A DNA stretch of 64,000 nt from Chionoecetes opilio. Lineage: Eukaryota; Arthropoda; Malacostraca; Decapoda; Majidae. A program made the translations under genes and the position numbers. The stretch is taken from positions 201,003-265,002 of the forward strand of contig JACEEZ010006417.1 in assembly GCA_016584305.1 (NCBI GenBank). The letters run 5' to 3'. This document shows positions 33,117 to 45,137 of the stretch, piece by piece. The stretch's first letter is position 1. Each line of letters begins with the position of its first letter. The notes beneath the pieces were generated by a model. It made no database searches. It was not told the origin of the DNA and saw only the letters and a list, made by a program, of their open reading frames with translations.

Positions 33117-34005
33117 GCTGCTGCCCGGCCCCACAGCCTCCACCGCAGCAACACTCCCGCCAGCACACCTGACAGCCGGTCCTGCGGGAACCCACTCACT
33201 CAGAACAAAAACTAAACTATTTTGTCAAACAAATAGGTAGAACGTGAGCTCATTTAATAGTCATTGTTTTCACATAAATTGTGTGTGAAACACAAAAAAG
33301 CATGGAGTGACTGGAGCTCAAGACACGGAGGTTGTGGTTCATATTTATAAACCTGGCTAGGGCACAAAAACGTGCCTAGGACCAGAAGAATGCCTAAGAA
33401 TTCCTAGGCAACATTGATAAAACCCTGTTATGTCCTAGGAACGTGCCCAGGACTACAAACCTCCTCAAAAACACCAATATATTTTTCTCAAAACCTCCTT
33501 GTAAAATAGGGGTGCGTCTTGTGCGCCGGCAAATACAGTATATAGAAACTGTGAATATTTGTGGGAAATAGAAAGCCAGGAGTAAATGGATAACTATAAG
33601 AAATGCAGCTTATGAAGTATTGGTAGAGAAACTCAAGGAGCGACACCCAGGCTAATGTTGAAACAGTAAAAAAAAAAAAAACAACGATATGAGAAGTGTG
33701 TTCCGAAAATATATTAAGCAAATAACTGCCTCTATGAAATTTGGTGTGAGCGCGGATGATGTTTACGCTCCTCAGTTGTGGTGTCAGATTCCATCAAAAG
33801 TAATTAGATTCTCGTTGCATAGACAGACCCATCATGGGAACTGCTCTCCACCGTTTCTATCACCAACTGAACTGGTCTTTAGGTGTAGTCGAATCGTTAG
33901 TGGGTGGTAGGATGTCCATCGGATCTGGTCTCACGACCAATCGCACCGTGGATGGGGGCCTTTTGTCTCCCGTACCCAAACCCGGGCCTGGCTGAGTCCC
34001 CGGGT
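33117..34005. other. 5' flank of the block 2 zinc-finger gene
   Basis: Matches 9664-10552 with about a dozen substitutions and a shorter poly-A run near 33668. No promoter element recognised. Confidence 0.5.
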
Positions 34006-35153
34006 GTGGCGGTGCCCCCACCCCCCTGTGGCGACGCCCCATGGGTGTGTGCAGGGTGCCCCCGCCCCCCTGTGGCCACGCCCCATGGGTGTGTGCAGGG
34101 TGCCCCCGCCCCCCTGTGGTGACGCCCCATGGGAGTGTGAAGGGTGCCCCCGCCCCCCTGTGGCGACGCCCCATGGGTGTGTGAAGGGTGCCCCCGCCCC
34201 CCTGTGGCGACGCCCCATGGGAGTGTGAAGGGTGCCCCCGCCCCCCTGTGGCGACGCCCCATGGGTGTGTGAAGGGTGCCCCCGCCCCCCTGTGGCGACG
34301 CCCCATGGGTGTGTGCAGGGTGCCCCCGCCCCCCTGTGGCCACGCCCCATGGGTGTGTGCAGGGTGCCCCCGCCCCCCTGCGGCGACGCCCCATGGGAGT
34401 GTGAAGGGTGCCCCCGCCCCCCTGTGGCGACGCCCCATAGCTGTGTGAAGGGTGCCCCCGCCCCCCTGTGGCGACGCCCCATGGGTGTGTGAAGGGTGCC
34501 CCCGCCCCCCTGTGGCGACGCCCCATGGGTGTGTGAAGGGTGCCCCCGCCCCCCTGTGGCGACGCCCCATGGGTGTGTGAAGGGTGCCCCCGCCCCCCTG
34601 TGGCCACGCCCCATGGGTGTGTGAAGGGTGCCCCCGCCCCCCTGTGGCCACCCCACATGGGTGTGTGAAGGGGCCCCCGCCCCCCTGTGGAGACGCCCCA
34701 TGGGTGTGTGAAGGGTGCCCCCGCCCCCCTGTGGCGACGCCCCATGGGTGTGTGAAGGGTGCCCCCGCCCCCCTGTGGCTACGCCCCATGGGTGTGTGAA
34801 GGGTGCCCCCGCCCCCCTGTGGCCACGCCCCATGGGTGTGTGAAGGGTGCCCCGCCCCCCTGTGGCGACGTCCCATGGATGTGTGAAGGGTGCCCCCGCC
34901 CCCCTGTGGCCACGCCCCATGGTGTGAAGGTGCCCCCGCCCCCCTGTGGCCACGCCCCATGGGTGTGTGAAGGGTGCCCCCGCCCCCCTGTGGCCACGCC
35001 CCATGGGTGTGTGAAGGGTGTCCCCGCCCCCCTGTGGCCACGCCCCATGGGTGTGTGAAGGGTGCCCCCGCCCCCCTGTGGCGACGCCCCATGGGTGTGT
35101 GAAGGGTGCCCCCGCCCCCCTGTGGCGACGCCCCATGGGTGTGTGAAGGGTGT
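34006..35153. repeat. 44-bp GC-rich tandem array, block 2
   Basis: About 26 units of the monomer at 10553-12984, half its length. Variants with GGTGTGTGCAGGG or GGGAGTGTGAAG are commoner here near the left edge. Confidence 0.96.
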
Positions 35154-36017
35154 GGCAGCAAGACGCCTAATAAGGGAGGAGGGACAGCCTACCTGGCAGC
35201 GGTTTGCGTGCTTCTGTTCCTGGTTGTGTGAGTGCCACTTAGTGGTTGTGTTGGTACAGTGGTGGGGGTGAGGGTGCCAGGCACTGCCAGGCTGCCTCCG
35301 GGCGTACACGGGGCACTGCTCAGGGCTGGGCTGGGCTGCCACGGGTTTCTGCACCTTGGTCTGGGTGTGGCGTGGCAACAAGCTGCGGCGGGTCTGGGTC
35401 AGGGTCTGCTGCTGGTCTGAGGAGAGAAGCCCCAAATGCAGGGTCAAGCTAAGATCGAGTTTGACTGAGAGTACAAAGTGATGGGGACGCATGCATGTGC
35501 TGCAGAGAGAGCAAGGAGGGGAAAATGAAACCCCTAGTTTTGCTTCTCTCCCAACAGACTACGTGTGTGGGAAAACGCCGGAGCCGAGGCTTCACCGAGG
35601 CCACTCCCAACTCAAGCTCTCCTCAAAGGGAGGGACGAGGCAACCCTTGTCCACCACCTCACCACCGAGGCACCGAGGCCTGGCAGGGCCATCAGCCCCT
35701 TGCACTGGCTTGCCTCACACACAGGTAGTCGTGGTCATGAACGCCCACCGTGTAGTGCCCCACACTCACCTCCTCGCCCTGACCTTTGACCTGACCACCC
35801 TGCTGGCGTCCACCCCTCACGGCAACACGCTGGCCTCCGCCTCCCCTGTGCCAAAGCCTTCCCTGTGCCCTGAGCAAGACAGGTCAGCGGCCACGCCTGT
35901 GATGGCGTCATAGGACATCACCAGGGCTCATAGTGTTCCCCAGGGATCCTCGCAGCCCTTAACACCACCAAGAACCAAGGTAGGCAGTGTGGCTGGGCTG
36001 TATTACTAGCCGTGTAG
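35154..36017. other. Single-copy segment of the cassette, block 2
   Basis: Counterpart of 12985-13834, including the WD40-like stretch, with a few extra bases near 35852 (CCAAAGCCTTCCC). No confirmed gene. Confidence 0.5.
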
Positions 36018-36025
36018 CCAGGTAG

Positions 36026-36678
36026 GGTAATAATGGACGAGAGTTTCGCGGTCGTTTTCAGGGACACCAACTACTTTTTCTTGGCCTACAATAGGTGCTT
36101 GTTCTAATGGTGCTAGTTTTATTTTGCGCAAACCAAAAAAAAGAAAAAGTATATTTTGTGGTTAAGGTCAGGTTAGGTTTCTTTAAAACCTGTAAGGTTA
36201 GGTTAGGTTTCATTAAAACCTGTAAGGTTAGGTTAGGTTTCTTTAAAACCTGTAAGGTTAGGTTAGGTTTCTTTAAAACCTGTAAGGTTAGGTTAGGTTT
36301 CTTTAAAACCTGTAAGGTTAGGTTAGGTTTCTTTAAAACCTGTAAGGTTAGGTTAGGTTTCTTTAAAACCTGTAAGGTTAGGTTAGGTTTCATTAAAACC
36401 TGTAAGGTTAGGTTAGGTTTCTTTAAAACCTGTAAGGTTAGGTTAGGTTTCTTTAAAACCTGTAAGGTTAGGTTAGGTTTCTTTAAAACCTGTAAGGTTA
36501 GGTTAGGTTTCTTTAAAACCTGTAAGGTTAGTTAGGTTTTCTTTAAAACCTGTAAGGTTAGGTTAGGTTTCTTTAAAACCTGTAAGGTTAGGTTAGGTTT
36601 CTTTAAAACCTGTAAGGTTAGGTTAGGTTTCTTTAAAACCTGTAAGGTTAGGTTAAGGTTTCATTAAAACAAGGTTAG

Positions 36679-36725
<47 letters not shown>

Positions 36726-36827
36726 GCAAAATAAAAATAGCACCATTAGAACAAGCACCTATTGTAGGCCAAGAAAAAGTAGTTGGTGTCCCTGAAAACG
36801 AACGTGAAACTCTCCTCCATTATTACC
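36026..36827 (+). mobile_element. hAT-like MITE with expanded interior, block 2
   Basis: Same element, ends and CCAGGTAG duplication (36018-36025 and 36828-36835) as 13843-14161, but 802 bp long since the central 30-bp unit (TTTCTTTAAAACCTGTAAGG plus TTAGGTTAGG) is repeated about 16 times (36175-36665), followed by poly-T. Confidence 0.9.
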
Positions 36828-36899
36828 CCAGGTAGTATTAGGGACGCCACCGCTAGCTGAGGCGTCACTCGGCGGATGGCTGCTCAGGGTGGTGGGGTG

Positions 36900-37125
36900 C
36901 AGTCAGTTCGTACAAAAGTTGTTTCGTACACAAGTAGATTCGTACACCTAAAACTTGTTTCGTAGTCTATATGAAACCATAGTCGTTTCGTACACTCAGC
37001 TCAGAGTTGAACTTGATTACTAGAGTTATGAAACGATACCAGGTATGTACGAAAAAAATAAAAAACAGTGTACGAAACAACCAACAAAACCTGGGTACGA
37101 AACAACTTGTGTACGAAACTCCCTG
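36900..37125. mobile_element. Short TTCGTAC-family TIR element, block 2
   Basis: Counterpart of 14234-14459, differing at a few bases. Confidence 0.6.
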
Positions 37126-37193
37126 TAACCGGTCAGGCTGCCTCCAGCGTGGGACTTGCATCTATCCCTGGCTATTGAGCACCTAAGCGATAC

Positions 37194-37196
37194 TAA
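37194..37196. other. Empty target site (TAA)
   Basis: GATACTAAGCAG here corresponds to GATACTAA + 495-bp MITE + TAAGCAG in block 1. It is a single TAA with no footprint. Confidence 0.9.
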
Positions 37197-37241
37197 GCAG
37201 AAGAGGTCACAAGAAGAAGAAGATACCGGGCTCACCACTTC

Positions 37242-37449
37242 ACCCCTTGAGGCCCAGAACGTCATTTCCATTGTAGTTTAGGTTAACCATTAGACGATTT
37301 TTAGTGAATATAAGCAATGTTTTATAGCTATGACCTGTTTAAGTCTCCTTGTCCACCAGTTTATTTGGTATATTCTGTCACACTTCGTAATTTTATGGCT
37401 AACAACAGACGATTTTATATAGCCAAGGAAAGATCTGGGCGTGAAGGGG
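37242..37449 (+). mobile_element. piggyBac-like MITE, block 2 copy
   Basis: Counterpart of 15076-15282; its right flank is an intact TTAA (37450-37453), the left is TTCA. Confidence 0.75.
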
Positions 37450-37648
37450 TTAAGTTGCAGAAACTGGTTCTCAAAACGTATGCCATTTCTGGACCTGCCA
37501 TTCCATGTGCCTTGTTTCCCTGATCGCTTGCCGCTAAAATTCTACGCTAGAAAACTTTCCCGGCATATTAGTATTTTTTTGGTAAATTTCCAGTTTGTGT
37601 CACCGGTTCACTTTGGTGGACGACACAATTTGTCTGGTGAGTTTTGAT

Positions 37649-39109
37649 GTGTTTTGAATTGATCAGTGAATTCATCAGTTGTTTTGAATTGATCAGTGAA
37701 TTCATCAGTTGTTTTGAATTGATCAGTGAATTCATCAGTTGTTTTGAATTGATCAGTGAATTCGTCAGTTGTTTTGAATTGATCAGTGAATTCATCAGTT
37801 GTTTTGAATTAATCAGTGAATTCGTCAGTTGTTTTGAATTGATCAGTGAATTCATCAGTTGTTTTGAATTGATCAGTGAATTCATCAGTTGTTTTGAATT
37901 AATCAGTGAATTCATCAGTTGTTTTGAATTAATCAGTGAATTCGTCAGTTGTTTTGAATTGATCAGTGAATTCATCAGTTGTTTTGAATTGATCAGTGAA
38001 TTCATCAGTTGTTTTGAATTGATCAGTGAATTCATCAGTTGTTTTGAATTAATCAGTGAATTCGTCAGTTGTTTTGAATTGATCAGTGAATTCATCCGTT
38101 GTTTTGAATTGATCAGTGAATTCATCCGTTGTTTTGAATTGATCAGTGAATTCATCAGTTGTTTTGAATTGATCAGTGAATTCATCCGTTGTTTTGAATT
38201 GATCAGTGAATTCGTCAGTTGTTTTGAATTGATCAGTGAATTCATCCGTTGTTTTGAATTGATCAGTGAATTCATCAGTTGTTTTGAATTGATCAGTGAA
38301 TTCATCAGTTGTTTTGAATTAATCAGTGAATTCATCCGTTGTTTTGAATTGATCAGTGAATTCATCAGTTGTTTTGAATTGATCAGTGAATTCGTCAGTT
38401 GTTTTGAATTGATCAGTGAATTCGTCAGTTGTTTTGAATTGATCAGTGAATTCGTCAGTTGTTTTGAATTGATCAGTGAATTCGTCAGTTGTTTTGAATT
38501 GATCAGTGAATTCATCAGTTGTTTTGAATTGATCAGTGAATTCGTCAGTTGTTTTGAATTGATCAGTGAATTCATCAGTTGTTTTGAATTGATCAGTGAA
38601 TTCATCAGTTGTTTTGAATTGATCAGTGAATTCATCAGTTGTTTTGAATTAATCAGTGAATTCATCAGTTGTTTTGAATTAATCAGTGAATTCATCCGTT
38701 GTTTTGAATTGATCAGTGAATTCATCAGTTGTTTTGAATTGATCAGTGAATTCATCCGTTGTTTTGAATTGATCAGTGAATTCATCAGTTGTTTTGAATT
38801 GATCAGTGAATTCGTCAGTTGTTTTGAATTGATCAGTGAATTCATCCGTTGTTTTGAATTGATCAGTGAATTCGTCAGTTGTTTTGAATTGATCAGTGAA
38901 TTCATCAGTTGTTTTGAATTGATCAGTGAATTCATCAGTTGTTTTGAATTGATCAGTGAATTCATCCGTTGTTTTGAATTGATCAGTGAATTCATCAGTT
39001 GTTTTGAATTGATCAGTGAATTCATCAGTTGTTTTGAATTAATCAGTGAATTCATCAGTTGTTTTGAATTAATCAGTGAATTCATCAGTTGTTTTGAATT
39101 AATCAGTGA
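37649..39109. repeat. 30-bp EcoRI/BclI satellite, block 2
   Basis: About 49 units of the block 1 monomer, a third of its length. The GATG variant of block 1 is absent. Preceded at 37570-37646 by the same MITE-TIR-like sequence. Confidence 0.97.
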
Positions 39110-39398
39110 CATCTGATCAGTTTACGATACTCGCGGGTGTCTCTGTTCCCTAACCCCCGCGAGCACGAAGGGCTTATTGGACTAACCTAACCTCAATATA
39201 ACCTAACCTAACCTAACCTGGTAGAATCCTAGCGTCCGATATGTGTCAAGTTCGACCTCGAGCTTGACAGACGACCTACAAAGCGATAATAAGCAGAAAA
39301 GGTCACAAGAAGAAGAAGAAAGGAGGTCTCGCTAGGAGGTTATTGGTAAGGTTAGGTTAGGTTAGTAATATTTTTTGGGTTTTGTCCATGGAGATTAG
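39110..39398. other. Spacer with hairpin and CCTAA/TTAGG tracts, block 2
   Basis: Matches 19520-19803, with one more CCTAA unit. Confidence 0.65.
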
Positions 39399-40463
39399 CG
39401 GTCCACCGAAATATGCCAAAACCCCAGGTTTTGGCATACTTTATGCCAAAACCCCAGGTTTTGGCATACTTTATGCCAAAACCCCAGGTTTTGGTATACT
39501 TTATGCCAAAACCCCAGGTTTTGGTATACTTTATGCCAAAACCCAGGTTTTGGTATACTTATGCCAAAACCCCAGGTTTTGGCATACTTTATGCCAAAAC
39601 CCCAGGTTTTGGTATACATTATGCCAAAACCCCAGGTTTTGGCATACTTTATGCCAAAACCCCAGGTTTTGGCATACTTTATGCCAAAACCCCAGGTTTT
39701 GGTATACTTTATGCCAAAACCCCAGGTTTTGGTATACTTTATGCCAAAACCCCAGGTTTTGGTATACTTTATGCCAAAACCCCAGGTTTTGGCATACTTT
39801 ATGCCAAAACCCCAGGTTTTGGTATACTTTATGCCAAAACCCCAGGTTTTGGTATACTTTATGCCAAAACCCCAGGTTTTGGTATACTTTATGCCAAAAC
39901 CCAAGGTTTTGGCATAAAGTAATCAAAAACCTTTGGCCCAATCAAAATCCTTTCTGAGCGCCATCTGGCGAGGACAATGCAACCCTCAGAATTTATTACA
40001 AAGTATACCAAAACCTGGGGTTTTGGCATAAAGTATGCCAAAACCTGGGGTTTTGGCATAAAGTATACCAAAACCTGGGGTTTTGGCATAAAGTATGCCA
40101 AAACCTGGGGTTTTCGCATAAAGTATGCCAAAACCTGGGGTTTTGGCATAAAGTATACCAAAACCTGGGGTTTTCGCATAAAGTATGCCAAAACCTGGGG
40201 TTTTGGCATAAAGTATACCAAAACCTGGGGTTTTGGCATAAAGTATACCAAAACCTGGGGTTTTGGCATAAAGTATGCCAAAACCTGGGGTTTTGGCATA
40301 AAGTATACCAAAACCTGGGGTTTTGGCATAAAGTATACCAAAACCTGGGGTTTTGGCATAAAGTATGCCAAAACCTGGGGTTTTGGCATAAAGTATACCA
40401 AAACCTGGGGTTTTGGCATAAAGTATGCCAAAACCTGGGGTTTTGGCATATTTCGGTGGACCC
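39399..40463. mobile_element. Foldback element, block 2, centre deleted
   Basis: Flanked by perfect GAGATTAG duplications (39391-39398 and 40464-40471). About 17 hairpin units in the left arm and 15 in the right, joined near 40002 by a short remnant (CCCTCAGAATTTATTACAAA). The AT-rich centre and 21-bp array of the block 1 copy are missing, giving 1065 bp. Confidence 0.87.
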
Positions 40464-40471
40464 GAGATTAG

Positions 40472-40789
40472 GGGGGGAAGGGGGCACCTCTCCCCTACTA
40501 TAATTACGTTTTAGAGGTACTGTCTGAAGGGATCTGTGAAGGTCTGGAGAATAAAAGCCCACTAATAAGGGCGAGAAAGGACTAGAATTTTACCCACTTT
40601 TCTTCTACAACGTGTTTGTGTCCAGGGCTTACTAAGAGTCACGGGTGCAGTGCAAGATATTAGCAGCGGCGGGCTGTGGACGGTAGACGGGGAGACAAAG
40701 ACGGCCGGGCAGTGAAGCACAAGCAGATAAAGACCAGAGTAACAATTATAATGAAGCATAGAAAGAAAGAGAGAGAGAAAAATAAAACA
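40472..40789. other. Duplicated spacer, block 2
   Basis: Counterpart of 21395-21713; no gene recognised. Confidence 0.5.
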
Positions 40790-40800
40790 GACAGATACAC

Positions 40801-40835
<35 letters not shown>

Positions 40836-41857
40836 CACAGAGACAGACAGACAGATACACAGACAGACAGACAGACAGAGACAGACAGACAGATACACAA
40901 ACAGACAGACAGACAGAGACAGACAGACAGACAGACAGATACACAGACAGACAGATACACAGACAGACAGAGACAGACAGACAGATACACAGACAGATAC
41001 ACAGAGACAGACAGACAGACAGACAGATACACAGAGATAGACAGACAGATACACAGAGACAGACAGACAGATACACAGAGACAGACAGACAGATACACAG
41101 AGACAGACAGACAGATACACAGACAGACAGACAGATACACAGAGACAGACAGACAGATACACAGAGACAGACAGACAGATACACAGACAGACAGACAGAT
41201 ATACAGAGACAGACAGACAGATACACAGACAGACAGACAGATACACAGAGACAGACAGACAGATACACAGAGACAGACAGACAGATACACAGAGACAGAC
41301 AGACAGATACACAGACAGACAGACAGATACACAGACAGACAGACAGACAGAGACAGACAGACAGATACACAGACAGACAGACAGATACACAGAGACAGAC
41401 AGACAGATACACAGAGACAGACAGACAGATACACAGACAGACAGACAGATACACAGAGACAGACAGACAGATACACAGAGACAGACAGACAGATACACAG
41501 ACAGACAGACAGATACACAGACAGACAGACAGACATACACAGAGACAGACAGACAGATACACAGACAGACAGACAGACAGACAGACAGATACACAGAGAC
41601 AGACAGACAGATTCACAGAGACAGACAGACAGATACACAGACAGACAGACAGATACACAGAGACAGACAGACAGATTCACAGAGACAGACAGACAGATTA
41701 CACAGACAGACAGACAGATACACAGAGACAGACAGACAGACAGATACACAGAGATAGACAGACAGATACACAGACAGACAGACAAATACACAGAGACAGA
41801 CAGACAGATTCACAGAGACAGACAGACAGATACACAGAGACAGACAGACAGATACAC

Positions 41858-41890
<33 letters not shown>

Positions 41891-43090
41891 TACACAGAGA
41901 TAGACAGACAGATACACAGAGACAGACAGACAAATACACAGAGACAGACAGACAGATTCACAGAGACAGACAGACAGATACACAGACAGACAGACAGATA
42001 CACAGAGACAGACAGACAGATACACAGAGACAGACAGACAGATACACAGACAGACAGACAGATACACAGAGACAGACAGACAGATACACAGACAGACAGA
42101 CAGATACACAGAGACAGACAGACAGATACACAGAGACAGACAGACAGATACACAGAGACAGACAGACAGATACACAGACAGACAGACAGATACACAGACA
42201 GACAGACAGACAGATACACAGAGACAGACAGACAGATACACAGAGACAGACAGACAGATACACAGAGACAGACAGACAGATACACAGAGACAGACAGACA
42301 GATACACAGACAGACAGACAGACAGATACACAGAGACAGACAGACAGATACACAGACAGACAGACAGGACAGATACACAGACAGACAGACAGACAGACAG
42401 ATACACAGACAGATACACAGAGACAGACAGACAGACAGACAGATACACAGAGACAGACAGACAGATACACAGACAGACAGACAGATACACAGAGACAGAC
42501 AGACAGACACACAGACAGACAGACAGACAGACAGACAGATACACAGACAGACAGACAGATACACAGACAGACAGACAGACAGATACACAGAGACAGACAG
42601 ACAGATACACAGACAGACAGACAGACAGATACACAGACAGACAGACAGACAGACAGATACACAGAGACAGACAGACAGACAGACAGATACACAGAGACAG
42701 ACAGACAGATACACAGACAGACAGACAGATACACAGAGACAGACAGACAGACACACAGACAGACAGACAGATACACAGAGACAGACAGACAGATACACAG
42801 ACAGACAGACAGATACACAGAGACAGACAGACAGATACACAGACAGACAGACAGATACACAGACAGACAGACAGACAGATACACAGACAGACAGACAGAC
42901 AGACAGAGACAGAGACAGACAGACAGACAGATACACAGACAGACAGACAGACAGACAGATACACAGACAGACAGACAGATACACAGAGACAGACAGACAG
43001 ATACACAGACAGACAGACAGAGACAGACAGACAGACAGACAGATACACAGACAGACAGACAGACAGACAGACAGATACACAGAGACAGAC
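40790..43090. repeat. CAGA/CAGATACACAGA array, block 2
   Basis: About 2.3 kb of CAGA runs punctuated by GATACACAGAGA, eight times the block 1 length. All long frames (up to 807 codons) are Asp-Arg-Gln-Thr type repeats or Cys-Leu-Ser-Val on the other strand, and are rejected as genes. Confidence 0.97.
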
Positions 43091-43601
43091 CAAAATTAGG
43101 AAATTAACCGATTTCATGATTTTTTATATTTAGTTAACGCTAATTTATGCATGCTGCTAATTAATTTATCACTAAACGAAGTATATCAATGGAAAGCTAA
43201 TTAAACTCCGCTTCTATTGTAATTCTCCATGTAAAATGTTTGCGAGCAAAATATTAAATGGCGAAGAGTTTAAGTTAATGCATATTTCTTGAAAGTCTCA
43301 TAATGGCCTTTTCTTTGTGTGTTTTACGGTTTTTTATTTGATAATATTATAGAACAAACATTTCCGAAGATAACAGTATATCTTTTATACTGATAAACAT
43401 TATATTAGGTAGGTAAACTTGTACGGGGAGCGGAGCGGGTGGCATCCTTATGGTGTGACGTCACGGGCGATCCACCAGGCCTTGTCTCTCGGTGGTCTCG
43501 GTAGTAGTCGGAGGCAGGCAAGTTTGAGAAACGGGGGCAATGGGACACAGCGGCAGGACAGGTGAGGGAAGGAACTGGAACAGCGCAAGTCTGGACACCA
43601 A
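43091..43601. other. AT-rich unassigned spacer
   Basis: Not part of the duplicated cassette. Contains TGACGTCAC at 43457. No coding exon supported. Confidence 0.5.
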
Positions 43602-45118
43602 AGGCGTATTTTGTTGTGTCCTTCCGGAGTAAAATTATACTTATTTAAGCTCCGCCCCTGCTTGCCATCACAAAATACGATTGTAGCGCTGCCAAAGCTC
43701 TTTCTTGATGTTGCCGAGGGTAAAAGTGTCGTACACTTCATTACCTCTTGCAGAGGCTCAAGGAATATCGTTAAGGTTGACATTATTGAAGGCACAGCAA
43801 AGAGTAGTAGCGTGATTGTCCGTATTACACATCGATATCTAATTGTTTTGAGCTCTTAGAATAGCCTAGCATTGTTTTCTAACTCTATAGATGGACTTTA
43901 TATTAAACTGAAATGTTTAGGGCGCTATGAAACTGTTATTTGAATATCTATTTGCTACACAGCCATTTCACGATGTGCGTCGAGGATGTTTAATGCTTTC
44001 ATGGACCTGTACGTATGTAGGCTACGTGTACCTACATCTACGTTTCACGAATTATTCTTTGCCTAAACCTAGATGAATGCTGGTTGTGATTCATCCTCCA
44101 GTGCATCTCCCCCGTTTAAACATCCATGGGCGGGTGTGTGGTGGGCGGGTGTGTGATGGACGTGTGGTGGGTGGGTGTGTGGTGGGCGGATGTATGATGG
44201 GCGTGTGGTGGGTGGGTGTGTGGTGGGCGGATGGGTGATGGGCGTGTGGTGGGTGGGTGTGTGGTGGGCGGATGTGTGATGGCGTGTGTGTGGGTGGGTG
44301 TGTGATGGGCGTGTGGTGGGTGGGTGTGTGGTGGGCGGATGGGTGATGGGCGTGTGGTGGTGGGTGTGTGATGGGTGTGTGGTGGGCGGGGTGGTGGTGG
44401 GCGGGTGGGTGCCTGGGTGGTGGTGGGTGTGTGGTGGCCCGTGGGTAGAGAGAGACCTCCTTACCGTGTTGGCGCTGATTCAGACTGATGAAATGTTCGT
44501 ATTCGTGCCCTGCGATAGGTTCTCTAAAAGGCTTTCTTTTTGTGTGATATAACATATATACCAAATTTATACATTTCTATTGCAAATGTAATATCACTCA
44601 TGAATATATTTAAGTATTTGACTATACTATAGCAATAATACACCAGTTTTGGTGCTAAGCCAGCAAGCATCAACGAAGATTCGGACACATTGAAAAATTC
44701 GAGGGATTGGGAAATTTGTTCCCAGACGTCGCTGGAGAATTTTAATATTTGTGACTTCTTACCTGTTAAGAGTCACCTACTCTACTCCTTACTACTCCTT
44801 ACCTACTATTAATTAAATACAGTATCCTTTGCATGTCGTGCGCATGTAATGAATGTTGAATTGGATGAGAATTAAAGGAAAAGAGAAACATTTACGGAAG
44901 GAATTCTGATAAGATTTTCTCATGCGCGCGATCTGATTGGCCAGGCTCTTGAAACCACCACCCACCCCCACCACTGTATAATTTTACAGGAAAAGAGTAA
45001 ATTCCGCTGCCGGGAACGACTCAGCTCAGTTTTCTATGCATGCAAAAGAGTAAAAAAAAAGTGGGCGGAGCTTAAAAGAGTAAAATTTTACTTCCATGGG
45101 CATGGACAAAATACGCCT
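43602..45118 (+). mobile_element. 1.5-kb TIR element related to the Merlin relic, copy 1
   Basis: Ends AGGCGTATTTTGTTGTGTCC and the complement of AGGCGTATTTTGTCC; about 60-bp imperfect TIRs also include GGAGTAAAATTATAC and AAGCTCCGCCC. From about 43722 the interior aligns with the sequence following the transposase in the relic at 26170-27961, but no transposase is present, so it looks like an internally deleted, non-autonomous derivative. A GTGTGGTGGGTGG minisatellite occupies 44130-44450. Confidence 0.7.
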
Positions 45119-45137
45119 CATGAGGCGTATTTTGTAG
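45108..45137. repeat. 30-bp perfect palindrome at element junction
   Basis: Formed where the right TIR of copy 1 and the left TIR of copy 2 meet around CATG (45119-45122). Confidence 0.95.

Larger units (their letters stand above)
31725..43090. repeat. Segmental duplication, block 2
   Basis: Second copy of the cassette at 7226-21990, same order and orientation. It lacks the PIF/Harbinger-like MITE present in block 1. Confidence 0.93.

Noticed and set aside
36175..36665. Telomere or internal telomeric block
   Set aside because: TTAGG occurs only as two units within each 30-bp repeat inside a MITE, not as a continuous (TTAGG)n array.
40676..43117. Long frames rich in DRQT or CLSV
   Set aside because: CAGA microsatellite translation.
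43448..43859. Short open frames near the Merlin-related elements
   Set aside because: They read TIR and 3' non-coding sequence shared by the elements; no conserved domain.
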